Notes under the pieces: model-generated
The model's database searches: none
Told to the model about the DNA's origin: nothing
What the model saw: only the letters and a program-made list of their open reading frames with translations
Shown: one piece after another, positions 25,827 to 36,058 of the stretch
Layout: each line of letters opens with the position of its first letter
Numbering within the stretch: position 1 is the first letter of the stretch
Made by a program: the position numbers and the translations under genes
From: Pseudomonas sp. 8Z
GTDB taxonomy: Bacteria > Pseudomonadota > Gammaproteobacteria > Pseudomonadales > Pseudomonadaceae
Length of the DNA: 64,000 nt
Assembly (NCBI RefSeq): GCF_902506535.1
Contig: NZ_LR733826.1
Span: 153,078-217,077 of the forward strand
Reading direction: 5' to 3'

Positions 25827-26513
25827 TTATGCCAACAGTTGCAGTGCCTCGCTGCTGACCTGAGTGATGCGCTGCCAGTCGCCGTTGCGAATCCAGGCAT
25901 CGTTGAGCATCCACGAGCCACCGACGCACATCACGTTGGGTTGCTGAATGTATTGCTGCACGTTGTTCGGGTTGAGGCCGCCGGTGGGGCAGAAGCGCAC
26001 GTTGCCGAAGGGGCCACGGAAGGCCTTGAGCGCCGCGACGCCACCGGCCAGCTCGGCGGGGAACAGCTTGAAGCGGCGATAGCCCAGGCTGTAGCCGAGC
26101 ATGATTTCCGAGGCGCTGCTGACGCCAGGCAGCAGCGGGACCGGCGAGCTAAGGCCAGCCTCCAGCAGCGCCTGCGTGCAGCCAGGGGTGACGATAAATT
26201 CGGCGCCAGCGGCCACCGACTCGGCCAGCATGTGTTCGTCGAGTACGGTGCCTGCACCTACGCACAGCTCAGGGCGTTGCTTACGCAGTTGGGCGATGGC
26301 CTTCAGACCGAGATCCGAGCGCAGGGTGATTTCCAGCGTGCGTAGGCCGCCGGCAGCGAGGGCATCGGCCAGCGGCAGAATGTCGGCTTCGCGCTCGATC
26401 TTGATGACCGGCAGGATGCGCGCAGCCTGGCAGAGGGCATCGATACGGGCAATATGGCTGGCCATGTCGGCTTGTGTTGCGGTTTGCTTGGCGCTGCGTT
26501 GCGGGTTGCTCAT
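25827..26513 (-). CDS. eda: KDPG aldolase
   Basis: A 228-residue class I aldolase. ILPVIKIEREADILPLADAL starts the barrel, EITLRS carries the family Glu, and the Schiff-base Lys lies in GYRRFKLFPAEL near residue 150; VRFCPTGGLNPNN follows. It splits 2-keto-3-deoxy-6-phosphogluconate to pyruvate and glyceraldehyde-3-phosphate. ATG 26513 has GAGG nine bases upstream; ATG 26522 abuts that site and is unlikely. The gene follows edd by 112 bases, and a GntR-type operator lies in that gap. Confidence 0.95.
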   Translation of the reverse strand: MSNPQRSAKQTATQADMASHIARIDALCQAARILPVIKIEREADILPLADALAAGGLRTLEITLRSDLGLKAIAQLRKQRPELCVGAGTVLDEHMLAESVAAGAEFIVTPGCTQALLEAGLSSPVPLLPGVSSASEIMLGYSLGYRRFKLFPAELAGGVAALKAFRGPFGNVRFCPTGGLNPNNVQQYIQQPNVMCVGGSWMLNDAWIRNGDWQRITQVSSEALQLLA

Positions 26514-26558
26514 CGGTTTCATCCTCGGAGGCCGTGGCCTCTGTGTTTAGGTCAACGC

Positions 26559-26581
26559 ACTTTGGGTAGCGCTGTCTTTGT
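26559..26581 (-). promoter_or_regulatory. Candidate GntR operator before eda
   Basis: On the minus strand GACAAAGACAGCGCTACCC surrounds a palindromic AGCGCT core. It fits the pattern AC-N-AAG-N-(T/C)AGCGCT, close to the published P. aeruginosa GntR consensus as I remember it. Placed about 50 bases upstream of the eda start, it suggests that eda has its own gluconate-controlled promoter. Confidence 0.6.
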
Positions 26582-26625
26582 CGTGTGCAGTGATGCGGCT
26601 TCTGGGCATCGGCCTGCGTGGTGAT

Positions 26626-28452
<1,827 letters not shown>

Positions 28453-28527
28453 GGGCTGACTCCGTATCAGGTGTTCACTGGCAGGAGCGCTTATCAGCTC
28501 CCTCATTACATTCTTTCGAGCGCCTGT

Positions 28528-29568
28528 TCAGGTGCTCTCGCGCAACATGAGTTCAAAACCCAGATCATTGACCTGTTCGGCTGGCTTTTGGCCGGCCATC
28601 AGCGTGAGCAGCATTTCGGCGGCGCGACGGCCAATGGCTTCGCGCGGGGTGCGAATACTGCTCAGGCGCGGCACGCTGAATGCCGAAGCCGGGAGGTCGT
28701 TGAAACCCAGTACCGATATGCGTTCTGGGATACGAATGCCCATACGTGTGGCTTCGAGCAGTGCGCCCTGGGCCAGGTCGTCGTTGCCGAAGAAAATGCC
28801 GTCCAGATCCGGGTGTTCTGTGACCAGGCGGGCGAACAGTTCACAGCCCAGGCCGACGGTCGAGCGTCTTGGGGTCAGCATTTCCAGAATCGGGTCATAG
28901 AGATCGGCGCGCTGCAGGGCTCGGCGAAACCCTTCGCCACGTAGCAAGGTCCGTTGGTCCAATTGGGCGCCGACGAAAGCCAGGCGTTTACGACCACGGG
29001 CGATCAGGTGTTCGGCGGCGCAGGTACCGGCCTGCACCTGGGAAAAGCCGACGCAGTGCAGGCCCGCGCCGGGATCTATATCCATCATGTAAACACAGGG
29101 AATGCCGCTGGCATCGAGCAGGCGGCGGGCTGTTTCGGTGCGCTCGAAGCCGGTCAGCAGCATGCCGCGTGGCTGATAAGCCAGGTAGTTGCGGATCAGG
29201 TCTTCTTCTTCATCGCGCGAGTAGTGTGAGTTGCCGATCAGCACTTCCAGGCCGCGCTGGCGCATGACGCCATGAATGGCTTCCAGCGTCTCGACGAATA
29301 ACTGGTTGGTCAGCGACGGCACGATCACCGCGATGGTCTGGCTGTGCGAGGAGGCGAGCGCGCGGGCTGCGGGGTTGGCCACGTAACCCAACTTACTGGC
29401 GGCCTCGCGCACCTTTTGCACCAGCTCTTCGGCCACGCTGGGAATACCACGCAGGGCGCGCGATGCGGTAATCGGGCTGACGCCGGCTTGACGGGCGACC
29501 TCGTTGAGGGTCGGGCGGCCGGTTGTGCGGGTGTTTTTACCTGTTTTTGCAGTGCTCATCGGTGGCAT
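28528..29568 (-). CDS. gntR: LacI-family regulator of gluconate use
   Basis: A 346-residue repressor. The helix-turn-helix and hinge are LNEVARQAGVSPITASRALRGIPSVAEE and ARALASSHSQTIAVIVP, followed by a periplasmic-binding-like ligand domain (PRGMLLTGFERTETARRLLD; SVLGFNDLPASAF). In Pseudomonas the equivalent GntR senses gluconate/6-phosphogluconate and represses gluconate genes. It is divergent from gntK and gntP, and AGCGCT-centred sites lie between. The first ATG is used; a second ATG at 29559 is equally possible because neither has a clear ribosome site. Confidence 0.92.
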   Translation of the reverse strand: MPPMSTAKTGKNTRTTGRPTLNEVARQAGVSPITASRALRGIPSVAEELVQKVREAASKLGYVANPAARALASSHSQTIAVIVPSLTNQLFVETLEAIHGVMRQRGLEVLIGNSHYSRDEEEDLIRNYLAYQPRGMLLTGFERTETARRLLDASGIPCVYMMDIDPGAGLHCVGFSQVQAGTCAAEHLIARGRKRLAFVGAQLDQRTLLRGEGFRRALQRADLYDPILEMLTPRRSTVGLGCELFARLVTEHPDLDGIFFGNDDLAQGALLEATRMGIRIPERISVLGFNDLPASAFSVPRLSSIRTPREAIGRRAAEMLLTLMAGQKPAEQVNDLGFELMLREST

Positions 29569-29736
29569 TTCGCATGTTTTATTTCTTTTATTTTGCTGCA
29601 GTGGGCCTCTGTACCGCGAGCCCTGTTGGTGCTGCGGGCAATTTTGCGCATAACCTGGCTTTTGCTCGGTGGTTTTTCCTGCAGAACCAGGGCGCTATGC
29701 GATGACTGGCGGCTCTTGCCAAGGCATAAATGGACT

Positions 29737-29759
29737 ACTAGGATAGCGCTGTCTTTGGG
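29737..29759 (-). promoter_or_regulatory. Candidate GntR operator in gntR promoter region
   Basis: On the minus strand CCAAAGACAGCGCTATCC has the same AAG-N-CAGCGCT arrangement as the site before eda; the two share AAAGACAGCGCTA exactly. It lies about 170 bases upstream of gntR. Confidence 0.55.
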
Positions 29760-29842
29760 GGCTGGCAAATGTCAGGCTCTACGTTAATCGCTTAATTTGC
29801 TGAGTTTTTCAGCTAATTTGCGGCTATCTCGATATAAATACA

Positions 29843-29866
29843 ATGAACTATAGCGCTCCTCAGGTT
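29843..29866 (+). promoter_or_regulatory. Candidate GntR operator upstream of gntK
   Basis: GAACTATAGCGCTCCTCA has the AGCGCT core at 29852-29857, in the short space before gntK. The flanks match the consensus less well than the sites at 26.57 and 29.75 kb. Confidence 0.5.
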
Positions 29867-29871
29867 TCAAT

Positions 29872-29895
29872 GGTTGGGGTAGCGCTACTTCAATG
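29872..29895 (+). promoter_or_regulatory. Candidate GntR operator next to the gntK ribosome site
   Basis: GGGGTAGCGCTACTTCAA holds a fully palindromic GTAGCGCTAC at 29879-29888, ending six bases before the gntK Shine-Dalgarno. With the core at 29852 the two centres are 29 bases apart, so they could be bound together. Confidence 0.55.
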
Positions 29896-29903
29896 AGGTG
29901 CTT

Positions 29904-30437
29904 ATGCATCCACGCATCAATGCACTGGTCGTCATGGGTGTTGCCGGCTGCGGTAAAAGCAGTGTCGGCCAAGCCATCGCGAAGCTGACCGACGCCGTGT
30001 TTATCGAGGGTGACGCGTTTCACCCGCCTGCCAACATCGCCAAAATGAGTGCAGGCATTCCTTTGGACGACAACGATCGTGCTGGTTGGTTGGTTCGCCT
30101 CGGTGAGGAGCTGCGTGCCGCTACCCGTGGCGGCCAGCGTGCCGTGTTGACCTGTTCGGCCTTGCGCCATGCCTATCGTCGCCAACTCCGCCAGTCATTG
30201 CCTGGACTGGGTTTTGTCTATCTCGAATTGGCTCGTGAGACGGCCGGCGAACGTGTTGCCAGTCGCCCTGATCACTTTATGCCCGCCAGCTTGATCGACA
30301 GTCAGTTCGCGGCTCTCGAACCCCCTCACGTTGAGCCACTGACTTTGGTGCTTGACGCGACATTGCCCGTTGATCAGCTCAGCCAGGAGGCTGAAGCCTG
30401 GTGGAAATCGACGGATTCCATCGCGAGACCGGCCTGA
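29904..30437 (+). CDS. gntK: Gluconokinase
   Basis: A 177-residue kinase with P-loop MGVAGCGKSSVGQ at residues 11-23, the acceptor segment EGDAFHPPANIAKMSAGIPLDDNDR, TCSALRHAYR near 95 and VASRPDHFMPASLIDSQF near 130. It phosphorylates gluconate to 6-phosphogluconate, the substrate of edd. ATG 29904 has TGAGG five bases upstream; a GTG six bases earlier overlaps that site and is rejected. gntP follows after 52 bases in the same direction. Confidence 0.95.
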   Translation: MHPRINALVVMGVAGCGKSSVGQAIAKLTDAVFIEGDAFHPPANIAKMSAGIPLDDNDRAGWLVRLGEELRAATRGGQRAVLTCSALRHAYRRQLRQSLPGLGFVYLELARETAGERVASRPDHFMPASLIDSQFAALEPPHVEPLTLVLDATLPVDQLSQEAEAWWKSTDSIARPA

Positions 30438-30489
30438 TCGTGCCTCGTTCCCTAGCTGTAGTTCTACGACAAAAATAATGAGGTAGACC

Positions 30490-31866
30490 ATGAACCAACT
30501 GGCTTCTACGCCCGATGCAACATCGCTGTTGCTCACGGCTGCGGCGGCTGTCGCGTTACTGCTGCTGCTGATCATCCGTTTGCGGGTACATGCTTTTCTT
30601 GCTCTTGTGCTGGTGAGTGTCGTCACGGCGCTGGTCGCGCAGATTCCTTTCGACCAGATCGTGCCGACGCTGTTAACTGGCTTCGGCAACACCCTGGCTG
30701 CGGTCGCGCTGTTGGTCGGGCTTGGCGCCATGATCGGGCGGTTGCTGGAGATGACCGGAGGTGCTCAGGTGCTGGCCGATACCTTGATTGGCACCTTCGG
30801 TGAAAAGCGGGCGCCGTTCGCGCTGGGCGTCGCCTCGCTGCTGTTTGGCTTCCCGATTTTCTTCGATGCCGGGCTGGTGGTGATGCTGCCGATCATCTTT
30901 AGCGTGGCCAAGCGCTTTGGCGGATCGACCCTGCTCTATGCCTTGCCGGCTGCGGGGGCGTTCGCCGCCATGCATGCACTGGTGCCTCCGCACCCAGGCC
31001 CGGTTGCCGCGGCTGATCTGCTGGGGGCGAATATCGGCCTGTTGGTTCTCGTGGGTGGGATTATCGCGCTGCCTACCTGGTATTTCGGCGCTTATGTATT
31101 CGGCCAGTGGGCCGGCAAGCGTTTTGATGTGAAGCTGCCGACTACCTTCCTCACCGATGTCGAGCGTGATGCCTCGGTCGCGCCGCCGAGTTTCGCTCTG
31201 GTGCTGTCGGTGTTGTTGCTGCCGCTGTGCTTAATCTTCCTGGATACCGGGCTCAACACGCTGACCGTCACCGGCTATGTACAGGCCGGTGATACCTGGG
31301 TGCAGTTCCTGCGTATGCTCGGCAAAACACCTGTTGCGCTGTTGATCACCACCTTCTTCGCGTTGCTGATGTTCAGTGGCCGTTACAGCGGCAAGCATCT
31401 GGAAAAGGCCTGCGAAGGGGCCTTAGGGCCGATTTGCTCCATCGTTCTGGTCACCGGTGCGGGCGGTATGTTCGGTAACGTGCTGCGCACCAGTGGTATT
31501 GGTGATGCGCTGTCGTCGCTGCTGGCCGATACCGGTTTGCCGGTGATCATCGCGGCTTTCGTCATCTCCGCAGCGCTGCGCGTGGCGCAGGGCTCAGCGA
31601 CCGTGGCGCTGACCACTGCCGCTGCGCTGATGGCGCCGACTGTGGCCGCTACACCGGGGCTCAGCCAGTTCGATCTGTGCTTTATCGTGGTCGCCATCGC
31701 TGGTGGTGCGACCGTGCTGTCGCACGTCAACGACTCGGGGTTCTGGCTGGTCAGCCGCTTCCTGCAGATGGATGAGAAAACCACCCTCAAGACCTGGACG
31801 GTGATGGAAACCTTGCTCGGTGGCATCGCCTTCCTGTTGGCGTTCATCGGTAGCTTGTTGCTCTGA
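30490..31866 (+). CDS. gntP: Gluconate permease
   Basis: A 458-residue membrane protein of the GntP family with about 12-14 hydrophobic segments. Characteristic regions are GFGNTLAAVALLVGLGAMIGRLLE near residue 65, LLFGFPIFFDAGLVVMLPI near 118, LPAAGAFAAMHALVPPHPGPVAAA near 155 and GGATVLSHVNDSGFWLVSRF near 410. It imports gluconate with protons. It completes the block that takes gluconate into the Entner-Doudoroff pathway and ends with a clear terminator. Confidence 0.95.
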   Translation: MNQLASTPDATSLLLTAAAAVALLLLLIIRLRVHAFLALVLVSVVTALVAQIPFDQIVPTLLTGFGNTLAAVALLVGLGAMIGRLLEMTGGAQVLADTLIGTFGEKRAPFALGVASLLFGFPIFFDAGLVVMLPIIFSVAKRFGGSTLLYALPAAGAFAAMHALVPPHPGPVAAADLLGANIGLLVLVGGIIALPTWYFGAYVFGQWAGKRFDVKLPTTFLTDVERDASVAPPSFALVLSVLLLPLCLIFLDTGLNTLTVTGYVQAGDTWVQFLRMLGKTPVALLITTFFALLMFSGRYSGKHLEKACEGALGPICSIVLVTGAGGMFGNVLRTSGIGDALSSLLADTGLPVIIAAFVISAALRVAQGSATVALTTAAALMAPTVAATPGLSQFDLCFIVVAIAGGATVLSHVNDSGFWLVSRFLQMDEKTTLKTWTVMETLLGGIAFLLAFIGSLLL

Positions 31867-31895
31867 TGGCGTCAGTGCCTGAGATGTTGTCGCTA

Positions 31896-31928
31896 ATGCC
31901 CGACCCATAGTGGTCGGGCATTTTCATT
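31896..31928 (+). terminator. Rho-independent terminator after gntP
   Basis: ATGCCCGACC - CATAG - TGGTCGGGCAT forms a ten-pair GC-rich stem followed by TTTTCATTT. It sits 30 bases after the gntP stop and before a gene on the opposite strand. Confidence 0.85.
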
Positions 31929-32000
31929 TCAGGCGACGAATTTTTTGCGCAGGGTTGTTGCTCGCTTGCCTCTTGGTGAGCGAATCGCGAGCGAGCCTGC

Positions 32001-32600
32001 TCAATCCGTCCCGTAGTTCATGATCGACAGCAACCGGATCGGCACCTGCACCAGCTTTTCCGGGCCGTGCGGTACTTCACCGTCGAAGGTCAGGCTGTCG
32101 CCGGCCTGCATCGGGTAGAGCTGGTTGCCGTGGCGGTACACCAGCTCGCCTTCGAGCAGGTGCAGAAACTCGGTGCCGGGGTGGGCGAAGGTCGGAAACT
32201 CCTCGCTGGCGTCGTCCATGCTGACCATATAAGCCTCGAAGCTCTTCTTCGGCCCACGGGTGTGGTTGAGCAGCCGATAGGTGTGGCCTTTTTCCGTGCC
32301 GCGCCGCACCACTTCCAGGCCTTCGCCAGCTTTGACCAGCAGGGCGCTACCACCTTGCTGGTCATATTGGCTGAAGAGTTTCGACATGGGCATACCGAGC
32401 ACGTCGCACAGGCGGCTGAGAGTGTCGAGACTGGTGGAAACTTGAGCGTTCTCGATCTTGCTCAGCATGCCCTGGCTGATCCCGGCGATGCGCGCCACGT
32501 CGGCGATCTTCAGTTCCTGGGCCTGGCGCTGGCGGCGGATCTGCATGCCTAAATATTGTTCGAGTTTGAGACGGGGTGGGTTTTCTGGAGTGGTCGTCAT
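32001..32600 (-). CDS. XRE-cupin transcriptional regulator of the glnT/amine cluster
   Basis: A 199-residue regulator. Residues about 16-75 form an HTH_3 domain (LGMQIRRQRQAQELKIADVARIAGISQGMLSKIENAQ); residues about 120-190 form a cupin (HPGTEFLHLLEGELVYRHGNQLYPMQAGDSLTFDGEVPHGP). This architecture is common for ligand-sensing repressors of amine and amino-acid genes. It is divergent from glnT. A 17-bp inverted repeat lies 15 bases upstream of its own start and recurs before glnT, dmm and tmm, so autoregulation plus control of those operons is inferred. Confidence 0.9.
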   Translation of the reverse strand: MTTTPENPPRLKLEQYLGMQIRRQRQAQELKIADVARIAGISQGMLSKIENAQVSTSLDTLSRLCDVLGMPMSKLFSQYDQQGGSALLVKAGEGLEVVRRGTEKGHTYRLLNHTRGPKKSFEAYMVSMDDASEEFPTFAHPGTEFLHLLEGELVYRHGNQLYPMQAGDSLTFDGEVPHGPEKLVQVPIRLLSIMNYGTD

Positions 32601-32614
32601 TCAGGATTTCTTTC

Positions 32615-32631
32615 GTGAATAAAAAATTCGC
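32615..32631. promoter_or_regulatory. Candidate operator copy 1 (before the XRE-cupin gene)
   Basis: GTGAAT-AAAAA-ATTCGC: six-base arms with one mismatch around an all-A spacer. It lies 15-31 bases upstream of the regulator's start, a place suited to autorepression. Confidence 0.6.
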
Positions 32632-32761
32632 ACCAGGAATGTGCGTGGCGCCTTGCTTCGGTGCATTCTCCGTTCGCGACTTTCTTCTTATGAAAGCATT
32701 TTTCCTCAGCAGATAGAAGAACGGCGCGGGTTGGCTGGGCGGCGCTCGATGGCATACCAAG

Positions 32762-32779
32762 TTGGCAAGCGGCTTGCAT
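32762..32779 (+). promoter_or_regulatory. Sigma-54-type promoter of glnT
   Basis: TTGGCAAGCGGCTTGCAT has -24 GG and -12 GC separated by ten bases, with TTGGCA and TTGCA boxes close to consensus. The predicted start, about 32788, falls on the first base of the operator-like inverted repeat; the gene starts 54 bases on. Confidence 0.75.
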
Positions 32780-32787
32780 TTCTTTTC

Positions 32788-32804
32788 AGGAATTTAAAAT
32801 TCCT
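32788..32804. promoter_or_regulatory. Candidate operator copy 2 (glnT, perfect palindrome)
   Basis: AGGAAT-TTAAA-ATTCCT has perfect arms. It begins 11 bases after the -12 GC of the sigma-54 promoter, so a bound repressor would cover the transcription start. Confidence 0.7.
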
Positions 32805-32841
32805 AAGCGGAATAATGGTGACGCCACTGGAGGCCCTTCCC

Positions 32842-34176
32842 ATGTTGCCCAGCGAAACCCAGAAAATCATCGATCAGCATGGCATCAAGTATGTGCTGGC
32901 TCAGTTCGTCGATATCCATGGTGCCGCCAAGACCAAGTCTGTGCCGGTGTCCGGTCTTAAAGCCGTGGCCGAGGAGGGCGCCGGTTTCGCCGGTTTCGCC
33001 ATCTGGGGCATGGGTATGGAGCCGCATGGGCCGGATTTCATGGCGCGTGGTGATCTGTCCACGCTCATGCCGGTGCCTTGGCAGCCAGGTTATGGCCGCG
33101 TGGTGTGCGTGGGCCACGTCAATGGTCAGCCCTGGCCTTATGACACCCGTTACGTGTTGCAGCAACAGGTGGAGCGTCTGAGCGAGCGCGGCTGGACGCT
33201 CAACACCGGCCTGGAGCCCGAGTTCAGCCTGTTCCGTCGCGATGCCGAGGGTAAGCTCGCCCCGGTCGATGCCAGCGATAAGTTGGAGAAGCCCTGCTAC
33301 GACTACAAGGGCCTGTCGCGTTCGCGCGCCTTTCTTGAGCGGCTCACCGAGTCGCTGCAACCGGTGGGTTTCGACATCTACCAGATCGACCACGAAGACG
33401 CCTGCGGCCAGTTTGAGATCAACTACACCTACAGCGATGCGCTGGAGTCGGCGGATCGCTTCACCTTCTTCCGCATGGCCGCTGGAGAGATCGCTAACGA
33501 CCTGGGCATGATTTGCTCGTTCATGCCCAAGCCTGATCCGCGCCGTGCGGGCAATGGCATGCACTTTCACCTGTCGATTGGCGATGGCAGTAGCAAGAAC
33601 CTGTTCCATGACGCCAGTGACCCCAGCGGCATGGGCCTGTCGAAATTGGCCTATCACTTTATCGGCGGTCTGCTGGCGCATGGCCCGGCACTGTGCGCTT
33701 TCGCTGCGCCGACAGTGAACTCCTACAAGCGCCTGGTCGTTGGCCGTTCGCTGTCCGGTGCGACCTGGGCCCCGGCCTTTATCGCCTACGGCGACAACAA
33801 CCGCTCGGCGATGCTGCGCATCCCCTACGGGCGCATCGAGTTCCGCCTGCCGGACGCCGGTTGCAACCCCTATCTGGTGACCGCCGCGATTATCGCTGCG
33901 GGCCTCGACGGCATCGACCGCAAGCTCGATCCGGGCAGCGCCTGCAACGAGAACCTCTACACCCTGAGCCTGGACGAGATTGCCGCGCGCGGCATCAAGA
34001 CCCTGCCGCAATCGCTCAAGGAAGCCTGCGACGCGCTGGAGGCCGACCCGCTGTTTAGCGAGGTGCTGGGGCAGGAAATGGTTGCTGAGTTCATCAAGCT
34101 CAAGCGCATGGAATGGATCGAGTACAGCCGCCATGTCTCCGACTGGGAGATCGAGCGTTACACCGAATTCTTTTGA
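32842..34176 (+). CDS. glnT: Type III glutamate-amine ligase (GlnT / gamma-glutamylmethylamide synthetase family)
   Basis: A 444-residue glutamine-synthetase-fold enzyme starting at ATG 32842 behind GGAGG. Signatures are [15 protein letters not shown] at the N-terminus, GLEPEFSLF near residue 122, [25 protein letters not shown] near 190, [12 protein letters not shown] near 240 and [11 protein letters not shown] near 293. Family members ligate glutamate to ammonia or methylamine (GmaS makes gamma-glutamylmethylamide with ATP). The glutamate-synthase-like trio behind it and the amine genes further right favour methylamine. It is controlled by a sigma-54-type promoter and an inverted repeat. Sequence alone does not separate GlnT from GmaS. 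Confidence 0.88.
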   Translation: MLPSETQKIIDQHGIKYVLAQFVDIHGAAKTKSVPVSGLKAVAEEGAGFAGFAIWGMGMEPHGPDFMARGDLSTLMPVPWQPGYGRVVCVGHVNGQPWPYDTRYVLQQQVERLSERGWTLNTGLEPEFSLFRRDAEGKLAPVDASDKLEKPCYDYKGLSRSRAFLERLTESLQPVGFDIYQIDHEDACGQFEINYTYSDALESADRFTFFRMAAGEIANDLGMICSFMPKPDPRRAGNGMHFHLSIGDGSSKNLFHDASDPSGMGLSKLAYHFIGGLLAHGPALCAFAAPTVNSYKRLVVGRSLSGATWAPAFIAYGDNNRSAMLRIPYGRIEFRLPDAGCNPYLVTAAIIAAGLDGIDRKLDPGSACNENLYTLSLDEIAARGIKTLPQSLKEACDALEADPLFSEVLGQEMVAEFIKLKRMEWIEYSRHVSDWEIERYTEFF

Positions 34177-34184
34177 GGCGCCAA

Positions 34185-34276
34185 GCCACAAGCTTCCAGC
34201 CGCAAGCAATGCGGTGCGAAGCCTGGTACGGCATCCGTATCAACTCGGTCAGCTTGCCGCTTGAGGCTTGCAGCTA
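34185..34276. repeat. Degenerate inverted repeat between glnT and the amidotransferase gene
   Basis: 'AAGCTTCCAGCCGCAAGC' near the glnT end faces 'GCTTGCCGCTTGAGGCTTGCAGCT' before the next gene. The arms are imperfect complements and could form a hairpin within the operon mRNA, perhaps lowering expression of the later genes. Confidence 0.5.
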
Positions 34277-34300
34277 CCGAACGTAGTGAGGACTGCTCTT

Positions 34301-35203
34301 ATGTGTGGAATCGTAGGTTTGTATCTGAAGAACCCGGCGCTGGAGAGCCAGCTTGGCGCGCTCTTCGAGCCTATGCTGCTGGCCATGACTGACCGTGGCC
34401 CGGACAGCGCCGGCTTCGCCATCTATGGCGACGAGGTGAAGGACGGCTGGATCAAGCTGACCCTACAGAGCACCACCGCCGGCTATGACTTCAAGGCCCT
34501 GATGGGCGAACTGGAAGGGCGTCTGGGTTGCTCGCTGGACTGGTTCCAGAACGCCAGCGCCGCCGTGCTCAAAACCAATGCCGATGAGGTGGCTGTGCGC
34601 GCCGAGCTTGCCGAGCTGGCGCCAAGCGTGCGGGTGATGAGCGTTGGCCAGAGCATCGAGATCCTCAAGGGCATGGGCTTGCCCAAGGAAATTTCCGAGC
34701 GCTTCTCGCTGGCCAAGATGAAGGGCAGCCACATCATCGGCCACACCCGCATGGCCACCGAAAGCGCGGTGACCATGGAAGGCAGCCACCCGTTCTCCAC
34801 CGGCCAGGATCTGTGCCTGGTGCATAACGGCTCGCTGTCCAACCACTTCCGCCTGCGCCAGGAGCTGCGCCGCCACGGTATCGAATTCGAAACCGAAAAC
34901 GACACCGAGGTCGCTGCCGGCTACCTGACCTGGCGTCTGCGCCAAGGCGATTCGCTCAAGCAAGCGCTCGACCATTCGCTGGAGGATCTCGATGGCTTCT
35001 TCACCTTCGCCATCGGCACCCGCGACGGCTTCGCGGTGATCCGCGACCCCATCGCCTGCAAGCCGGCGATCCTCGCCGAGACCGACGACTATGTGGCCAT
35101 GGCCTCCGAATACCAGGCCCTGTCGACTCTGCCGGGCATCGACAAGGCCAAGGTGTGGGAGCCGGAACCGGCCACCATGTACATCTGGGAACGTAGCGCT
35201 TGA
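34301..35203 (+). CDS. glxB: Class II glutamine amidotransferase subunit (GlxB/MgsA type)
   Basis: A 300-residue Ntn-type amidotransferase. The N-terminal MCGIVGLY supplies the nucleophile Cys2 after Met removal; TDRGPDSAGFAIYGD, IGHTRMATESAVTMEGSHPF and LVHNGSLSNHFRLR complete the glutaminase site. It would release ammonia or methylamine from glutamine or gamma-glutamylmethylamide for the synthase subunit. Separate GXGXG and FMN subunits follow, matching GlxBCD of rhizobia and MgsABC (N-methylglutamate synthase) of methylotrophs. ATG 34301 is fixed by the need for Cys at position 2. Confidence 0.88.
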   Translation: MCGIVGLYLKNPALESQLGALFEPMLLAMTDRGPDSAGFAIYGDEVKDGWIKLTLQSTTAGYDFKALMGELEGRLGCSLDWFQNASAAVLKTNADEVAVRAELAELAPSVRVMSVGQSIEILKGMGLPKEISERFSLAKMKGSHIIGHTRMATESAVTMEGSHPFSTGQDLCLVHNGSLSNHFRLRQELRRHGIEFETENDTEVAAGYLTWRLRQGDSLKQALDHSLEDLDGFFTFAIGTRDGFAVIRDPIACKPAILAETDDYVAMASEYQALSTLPGIDKAKVWEPEPATMYIWERSA

Positions 35204-35345
35204 GTCGCTCCAGGCCTACTGCGCACACCGATTGCTGCATCAGATCCTCGCGATCCGCTCGCCTGCGGCTCGCTGCGGTTCTTCCTTGTACTCGGCGCGC
35301 CCGCGACGGCCTGCATTCGACTCTCTATTTTTTGGAGACACGGAC

Positions 35346-36029
35346 ATGAAAAAAATCGACCTTGCCAGCGCCACTGTGCGCGATTTGAACCAGGCGCTGC
35401 ACGAGCAAGCCAAGACCCTTACCGAGCGTGAGTGGGTGGTGAGCAATCCGGGTGGCAAGCACAATCTAGCAGTGGGTTTGAACGAGGCGCTGAGCGTGGA
35501 GATCGACGGTCACGCCGGTTACTACTGCGCCGGTATGAACCAGAAGGCCAGCGTCACCATCCACGGCAACGTCGGTGTCGGCGTGGCCGAGAACATGATG
35601 AGTGGCATGGTACGCATCAAGGGCAGCGCCTCGCAGTCCGCTGGCGCTACCGCCCATGGCGGTCTGCTGGTGATCGAGGGCGACGCCGGCGCGCGCTGCG
35701 GCATTTCGATGAAGGGCGTCGACATCGTCGTCGGCGGCAACATCGGCCACATGAGCTGCTTTATGGGCCAGGCGGGCAGACTCGTCGTCTGCGGCGATGC
35801 CGGCGACGCGCTGGGTGATTCGCTCTACGAGACGCGCATTTACGTCAAGGGCACGGTCAAGTCCCTGGGCTCGGATTGCATCGAGAAGGACATGCGCCCC
35901 GAGCATCTGGAAGAACTCGCCGAGTTGCTGGGCCGCGCCGGCTTCGATGAAGACCCGGCCAGCTTCAAACGCTACGGCTCGGCCCGTCACTTGTACAACT
36001 TCAAGGTCGACAACGCTTCGGCGTACTGA
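35346..36029 (+). CDS. glxC: GXGXG-domain subunit of glutamate synthase-like enzyme (GlxC/MgsB type)
   Basis: A 227-residue protein that is almost entirely the right-handed beta-helix found at the C-terminus of glutamate synthase. Repeated glycine motifs are seen (HGNVGVGVAENMMSG, GLLVIEGDAGARCG, VVGGNIGHMSCFMGQ, VVCGDAGDALGDSLYET). It is thought to hold subunits together and shape the ammonia channel. A GGAGACACGGAC ribosome region precedes ATG 35346. It lies between the amidotransferase and the FMN subunit genes. Confidence 0.88.
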   Translation: MKKIDLASATVRDLNQALHEQAKTLTEREWVVSNPGGKHNLAVGLNEALSVEIDGHAGYYCAGMNQKASVTIHGNVGVGVAENMMSGMVRIKGSASQSAGATAHGGLLVIEGDAGARCGISMKGVDIVVGGNIGHMSCFMGQAGRLVVCGDAGDALGDSLYETRIYVKGTVKSLGSDCIEKDMRPEHLEELAELLGRAGFDEDPASFKRYGSARHLYNFKVDNASAY

Positions 36030-36058
36030 TCGCGCACCCTGCCGACGAGGAACTGCAT

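Noticed and set aside
24510..26345. A 611-codon open frame antisense to gapN and eda
   Set aside because: Both opposite-strand genes have intact catalytic motifs; this frame crosses their junction without any protein-like feature.
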